Positions 60,363 to 64,000 of a stretch of 64,000 bases of DNA are shown here, in pieces. Position 1 is the stretch's first letter. The number at the start of each line of letters is the position of its first letter. Source of the DNA: an uncultured Bacilli bacterium (lineage in GTDB: Bacteria; Bacillota_I; Bacilli_A; RF39; UBA660); assembly GCA_910587065.1 (NCBI GenBank), contig CAJUMA010000003.1, positions 102,449 to 166,448 of the forward strand. The letters are read 5' to 3'. A program made the position numbers and the translations under genes. The notes beneath the pieces were generated by a model, which did no database searches, was not told the DNA's origin, and was given only the letters and a program-made list of their open reading frames with translations.

Positions 60363-61199
60363 ATGAAATATTCTATATATGTAAAAAAAAGAATAGAAAG
60401 ATATCTTTTAAAGAAAAATAAAAAAATGGACAGAGCTAAGTTAGAAAATGAAGTAAACAAGTTATTTCATGAATTACTTTTTAACGCCTCATATGAATCT
60501 GTCCTAATTAAGTTAGATGATAATGACCCATTAAAAAAATTAGAGCTTGAACCAAGTGTAAGATTTCTTGACTTGCATCCAGGTGCAGATAGAGTAATAA
60601 GTGAAAGAAACATTTATGGAAACTTATATCATGGAATTCGTTTTGATGATAATCATGAATTACTTGCCAGTATCTTAGATGATGAAGCAATAAAATGTGG
60701 AAATTTAACAAATAATTATTATCGTTCTGGTGGGGATAATTGTAATGAAGGAGAATATATATCATTAATCAATTATACAGGAGATTATTATGATTTAGAA
60801 TTTAAAACTTTTATTGAAGAGAATGTTTCATTAATTATTTCTCCTAAACTTAACCCTATAAAATGTAAATATTTACCTTATGAAGAATGGGAAGAAAGAA
60901 AAAAGAAACTTCCCATATCTAAGAGTCGCTATAGCTATGCTAAAAATGAGTTTCAATATCCTAAAGAAATTCCCTTTAATTATGTAATCGGCATACTTTA
61001 TCCTTTCCACTATTATGTAAGTATAAAAGGCTATTCTAAAACTAAAGAAGATTTTAAGCGCTTACAAGAGTTGCTTAGAGAAAAAAGTTATTCTTACCTT
61101 CCCATTCTTGATCCAACAGATGGGTTTACTGACATTAGTAATTTATTTGATGAAAGGAATCATTTTGTAATAACTAGAGAAAATGTATATAACTTTTAA
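60363..61199 (+). CDS. Unknown protein with ADP-ribosyltransferase-like motifs
   Basis: A 278-residue soluble protein. NLYHGIRFD (His near residue 90), ELLASILDDEAIKCG, GEYISLINY and YSYAKNEFQYPKEIPFNYVIGI (Glu near 196) follow the His-Tyr/Ser-Glu order of diphtheria-toxin-type ADP-ribosyltransferases such as DarT or DUF4433 proteins. This is pattern reading only; no search was run. AAGGGAGAACTG precedes the ATG. No antitoxin-like gene adjoins it. Confidence 0.5.
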   Translation: MKYSIYVKKRIERYLLKKNKKMDRAKLENEVNKLFHELLFNASYESVLIKLDDNDPLKKLELEPSVRFLDLHPGADRVISERNIYGNLYHGIRFDDNHELLASILDDEAIKCGNLTNNYYRSGGDNCNEGEYISLINYTGDYYDLEFKTFIEENVSLIISPKLNPIKCKYLPYEEWEERKKKLPISKSRYSYAKNEFQYPKEIPFNYVIGILYPFHYYVSIKGYSKTKEDFKRLQELLREKSYSYLPILDPTDGFTDISNLFDERNHFVITRENVYNF

Positions 61200-61214
61200 A
61201 GCTTTATTCTTTTA

Positions 61215-61223
61215 TGATATAAT
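61215..61223 (+). promoter_or_regulatory. Extended -10 of the TtcA-like gene
   Basis: TGATATAAT lies 20 nt before the TTG start. Confidence 0.55.
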
Positions 61224-61243
61224 TATCTAGGCGGGTGATCATA

Positions 61244-62080
61244 TTGGCAAAAAACTTGGAAAAATATCAAGAAATAGAAAAGAGTATTATTAAAACATAT
61301 AGAAAAGAAATATGGGCAAGATTTATAAAAGCTATTAATGAATATGAGTTAATAAATGAAGGAGATAATATTATGGTCTGTATCAGTGGCGGGAAGGATT
61401 CATTCTTACTTGCTAAATGCATTCAAGAAGTTCTTCGCCACGGTAAAATTAATTTTAATGCAAGATTCGTCTGTATGAATCCTGGCTACAACAATGCCAA
61501 TTTAGAACTTATTAAAAAGAACGCTGAGCTTTTAAATATAGATTTAGAAATTTTTGAATCTAATATCTTTGAATCCGTTGAAGTAATGGATGCTAAAAGT
61601 CCTTGCTATATGTGCGCAAGAATGCGAAGGGGATACCTTTACAATAAGGCTCAAGAACTAAAGTGTAATAAAATTGCTTTAGGGCATCACTTTAATGATG
61701 TAATAGAGACAACTCTTTTATCACTTTTTTATGGTGCAGAAATTAAGACTATGATGCCAAAATTGCATTCTGATAATTTTAAAGGCATTGAGCTCATCAG
61801 ACCATTGTTTTTAGTTCACGAAGATTATGTTAGAGCTTGGTGTACACATAACGATTTGCATTTTATAAATTGTGCATGTAAGTTTACAGAAAGTGTTTTT
61901 AATAAAGAAGAAGAAAGTAAAAGAAAAGAAATGAAAGAATTAATAAGATACTTGCTTAAGTCCAACAAAGAAATAGATAACAATATTTTTAAAGCTTTAG
62001 ATAATGTCAACTTAAATTGTGTACTTGGTACTAAAAAAGATGGGAATTATAAGAGCTTTTTAGAAGAATATGAAGATTAA
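61244..62080 (+). CDS. TtcA-like tRNA thiolation enzyme (PP-loop ATPase)
   Basis: A 278-residue adenylating enzyme of the TtcA/TtuA group that makes 2-thiolated bases in tRNA. The PP-loop is CISGGKDSF near residue 48. SPCYMCARMRRGYLYNKA holds the cluster-binding Cys pair, LGHHFNDVIET follows, and CACKF near 214 gives the further Cys. It is shorter than E. coli TtcA and may act on a different base. The TTG at 61244 is chosen from the GGGTGAT site; the GTG at 61235 lies inside that site. Confidence 0.8.
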   Translation: MAKNLEKYQEIEKSIIKTYRKEIWARFIKAINEYELINEGDNIMVCISGGKDSFLLAKCIQEVLRHGKINFNARFVCMNPGYNNANLELIKKNAELLNIDLEIFESNIFESVEVMDAKSPCYMCARMRRGYLYNKAQELKCNKIALGHHFNDVIETTLLSLFYGAEIKTMMPKLHSDNFKGIELIRPLFLVHEDYVRAWCTHNDLHFINCACKFTESVFNKEEESKRKEMKELIRYLLKSNKEIDNNIFKALDNVNLNCVLGTKKDGNYKSFLEEYED

Positions 62081-62172
62081 AATTATGATAAAAGTAACAT
62101 AAGTGTAAAGAAAAACAATAAAATTAAGTACTTTATTTAAACTTATAGTAAAATTATATTAGAGGTGCTACT

Positions 62173-62871
62173 ATGGAGAGATTCGATTTAGAAGCAAATA
62201 CAGCAAATTTAATTAATGAGTTTGATAAAGCTAGTTTTAATGGAACACTTTCCATACTAGAATGGTTTTATAAAGCTTTAAATTATAAAAGTTTATTTGA
62301 GGGAGAATTTGCTGAAACGATTTATAAAAGATTAATTAATCAAGGCTACACTGGGATACAGAATCCAACAGATGAACTAAATTGTTACAAAGCTATAATG
62401 CAAAATTCAAGTACTTTAAATTCAGAAAAATTGGGTAGTACAATCATCTCTTTATTACTAAAAAGTCTTAGTGAAAAGGCACCAATTCCATCTTCTTTGG
62501 TTCAATTTGTTGAAATTTATAATGAAATTTATAATAAAGAAGCAACGCATGCCGAAATGATGAAAAACATGCAAGAATCTATTGGCGAAAGTGTTGTCTT
62601 TGTTGTAATAAGAGAGGGCAGAGTTGAGTTATTAACAGGTAAACTAAATGAGGTTGATCCATACCATTCTGTCACAATAAATGAAGAAAAATATCCCTTT
62701 ATTGGTTTCAATATTGAAATTAATAAAATAACAAATAATGATGGGAAAATTTTATTCAATAATCACTTGGCTTCAACAACAGATATACTTGATGATCTAA
62801 ATATCATTGAGATGAAAAAAATAAAATTATTTGGAAATAATTATAAAAAAGAATTAAGAAGAGCATGCTAA
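62173..62871 (+). CDS. Unknown 232-residue protein
   Basis: A soluble protein with a helical first half and a beta-rich second half (SVVFVVIREGRVELLTGKLNEVDPYHSVTI). No family recognised. AGAGGTGCTACT precedes the ATG. It ends 10 nt before a tRNA-Thr gene with no terminator between, so its mRNA may run into the tRNA. Confidence 0.65.
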   Translation: MERFDLEANTANLINEFDKASFNGTLSILEWFYKALNYKSLFEGEFAETIYKRLINQGYTGIQNPTDELNCYKAIMQNSSTLNSEKLGSTIISLLLKSLSEKAPIPSSLVQFVEIYNEIYNKEATHAEMMKNMQESIGESVVFVVIREGRVELLTGKLNEVDPYHSVTINEEKYPFIGFNIEINKITNNDGKILFNNHLASTTDILDDLNIIEMKKIKLFGNNYKKELRRAC

Positions 62872-62880
62872 TTCCTTTTT

Positions 62881-62956
62881 GCCTACTTAGCACAGTTGGT
62901 AGTGCAACGCCCTCGTAACGCGTAGGTCGCTGGTTCAAGTCCGGCAGTAGGCACCA
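62881..62956 (+). tRNA. tRNA-Thr (anticodon CGT)
   Basis: Acceptor GCCTACT/AGTAGGC perfect, D-arm GCAC/GTGC, T-arm GCTGG-TTCAAGT-CCGGC, CCA encoded. The anticodon loop CTCGTAA gives anticodon CGT (reads ACG). The anticodon stem ACGCC/CGCGT has a C-C mismatch at the loop end. Confidence 0.9.
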
Positions 62957-62996
62957 TTGACGAATCTGTTCGAACTATTCGAACTTTGATATATAG

Positions 62997-63020
62997 AATC
63001 AATCGAAAGATTGGTTTTTT
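62997..63020 (+). terminator. Terminator after tRNA-Thr(CGT)
   Basis: AATCAATC/GATTGGTT (8 bp with G-U) around GAAA, followed by T. Confidence 0.75.
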
Positions 63021-63059
63021 TCTGTTTTTAGAAAGAAATCATAGGAAAGGTTGGTGTCT

Positions 63060-63335
63060 ATGATTAATGTAATCAAAAAAGAAATTGATATGGAGGAGTC
63101 TTTAAAGAAACGATTGGAGATTATATGTGATTTTTGTAATACTACTCCAACTATTATAAATGGTAGTATTCGTAAAATTGATAAGACTAATTTAAACTAT
63201 ATTGAGCCTCATAGAATTATTATCAATAATGTAATGTTTCTTGCCTTTAATTATTCAAATGAAATCTATATCAATAATTTAAGTAAGAAAATAAAAATAT
63301 CAGAACTAGAAAACTACATAAAAACTATGAACTAA
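63060..63335 (+). CDS. Small unknown protein downstream of tRNA-Thr, paralogue of the 57043 product
   Basis: A 91-residue protein aligning end to end with the 57043 product (see that entry for the shared pattern). It shares position too: tRNA-Thr, terminator, then this gene. The ATG at 63060 follows AGGAAAGG. Two Cys occur (ICDFCN). No family recognised. A serine-recombinase remnant follows. Confidence 0.7.
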   Translation: MINVIKKEIDMEESLKKRLEIICDFCNTTPTIINGSIRKIDKTNLNYIEPHRIIINNVMFLAFNYSNEIYINNLSKKIKISELENYIKTMN

Positions 63336-63414
63336 CACTTATTCCCAACAAATGGGTAATAGACAAAATAAGAAAAATGTTGTATTATGTAATTGATTTA
63401 CAAAGACTTATTTT

Positions 63415-63460
63415 GAGAAGTAAAAGTATTAGTTTGTAGTACCTTTACTTCTCTTTTTTT
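63415..63460 (+). terminator. Intrinsic terminator before the recombinase remnant
   Basis: GAGAAGTAAA/TTTACTTCTC (10 bp, extended by GTA/TAC) with a T run. Confidence 0.8.
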
Positions 63461-63490
63461 GAAAAATTAGAAAAAGGGAGATGATAATTG

Positions 63491-63963
63491 ATGTATGATG
63501 ATGTAAAAAAGATAGCAGGTCTGTATATTAGAGTTAGCACAGAAGATCAAGCTAGAGAGGGTTTTAGTTTACCAGAACAAGAAAAGCGTTTAAGGGCTAT
63601 GTGTGAGTTCAAAGGTTATGAAGTATATAGAGTATATGAAGATGCTGGAATAAGTGCTAAAACGGGTAATAAACGCCCTGCATTTGATGCATTAAAGATA
63701 AGAAATGCAATACGATTGTTGTATTAAAATTAGATAGACTTACTCGTTCAGTTGCAGATTGGGAAAAGATTCTAACATTCCTAGAAGAAAACGATGCTTT
63801 TCTTGATTGTGCTAATGATGATATAAATACCACTAATGCAAATGGTAAGATGATTTCAAGAATACTTACTTCAGTTAGTCAACAAGAGATTGAAAGAACA
63901 AGTGAAAGAACGAAGATTGGCTTAGCTGGGGCAATCAAGGTTGGACACGTTCCTAGTACATAA
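63491..63963 (+). pseudogene. Broken large serine recombinase (resolvase domain)
   Basis: The N-terminal catalytic domain of a large serine recombinase is recognisable: GLYIRVSTEDQAREGFSLPEQEKRL with the catalytic Ser, then YEDAGISAKTGNKRPAF. A frameshift near 63700 moves the rest (TIVVLKLDRLTRSV ... SQQEIERTSERTKIGLAGA) to another frame, which ends in TAA at 63961 just after GHVPST. In intact enzymes this is where the recombinase and zinc-ribbon domains would begin. So it is both frameshifted and truncated. Such enzymes integrate phages and conjugative elements. Confidence 0.85.
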
Positions 63964-64000
63964 TGACACCTCACTATTTTTATCACTATTGCCCTTATCA

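Noticed and set aside
1..64000. Possible use of TGA as tryptophan (mycoplasma code)
   Set aside because: Several clear genes end in TGA at the expected family length (rlmN, tag, the 38498 gene, the 52498 gene), and tryptophans in ValRS and MraY are TGG. The standard bacterial code fits.
1..64000. CRISPR arrays
   Set aside because: No regularly spaced direct repeats with unique spacers were seen. The repeats found are coding (surface protein) or tRNA-flank hairpins, and no cas genes occur.

Overview
The window is a strongly AT-rich, densely packed chromosomal segment of a Gram-positive-type bacterium in Bacillota. Extended GGAGGTGAT Shine-Dalgarno sites, a T-box leader, a CIRCE operator, a PASTA kinase, SipW-type signal peptidase, class B sortase and wall-synthesis genes all point that way. 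TGA is used as a stop (for example at the ends of rlmN, tag and the 38498 gene), so the mycoplasma code does not apply. A ClpB without N-domain, compact genes and many unknown small secreted or membrane proteins suggest an uncultured host-associated Bacilli lineage close to Mollicutes or Erysipelotrichia. That placement is inference.

Layout. 1-4771 is a housekeeping operon (rlmN end, stp, prkC, rsgA, rpe). 4820-7613 holds an ankyrin protein and two polytopic membrane proteins. 7709-10600 is a secreted-fibre module: TasA/camelysin-like subunit, SipW-type peptidase and a membrane partner. 10658-14451 holds a lipase-like protein, a GNAT enzyme, a free-standing structured RNA candidate, DUF4186, tag and a frameshifted gene. 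14459-20224 holds a valine T-box operon (unknown gene plus valS), an unknown gene and lysS. 20280-25603 holds a repeat-rich surface protein behind an A18-tract promoter, an RSH enzyme with a damaged synthetase, and membrane or secreted proteins. 25681-32794 is the most system-like unknown operon: TelA-like protein, a protein with a serine-protease-like motif, a large AAA+ ATPase and an unknown partner, followed by small paralogues. 32862-38367 holds a PASTA penicillin-binding protein, an unknown gene and a CIRCE-controlled hsp20-clpB pair. 38498-41234 is a sortase B module with its substrate. 41381-44515 is mraY, ftsW and add.

45289-54515 encodes a probable cohesin-dockerin surface assembly: a 2389-residue multi-domain protein ending in a dockerin-like module, then two overlapping genes for membrane-anchored cohesin-like proteins. 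From about 56744 the window becomes accessory: tRNA genes (Arg, Thr, Thr), a pair of paralogous small ORFs each just downstream of a tRNA-Thr, decayed fragments, a zincin-like and an ADP-ribosyltransferase-like unknown, cdd, a TtcA-like enzyme and a broken serine recombinase at the right edge.

Together the genes cover wall growth and its PASTA-kinase signalling, protein quality control, and at least four separate ways of building the cell surface (SipW fibre, sortase, cohesin-dockerin, variable repeat protein). All family assignments were made by reading motifs; no database search was run.
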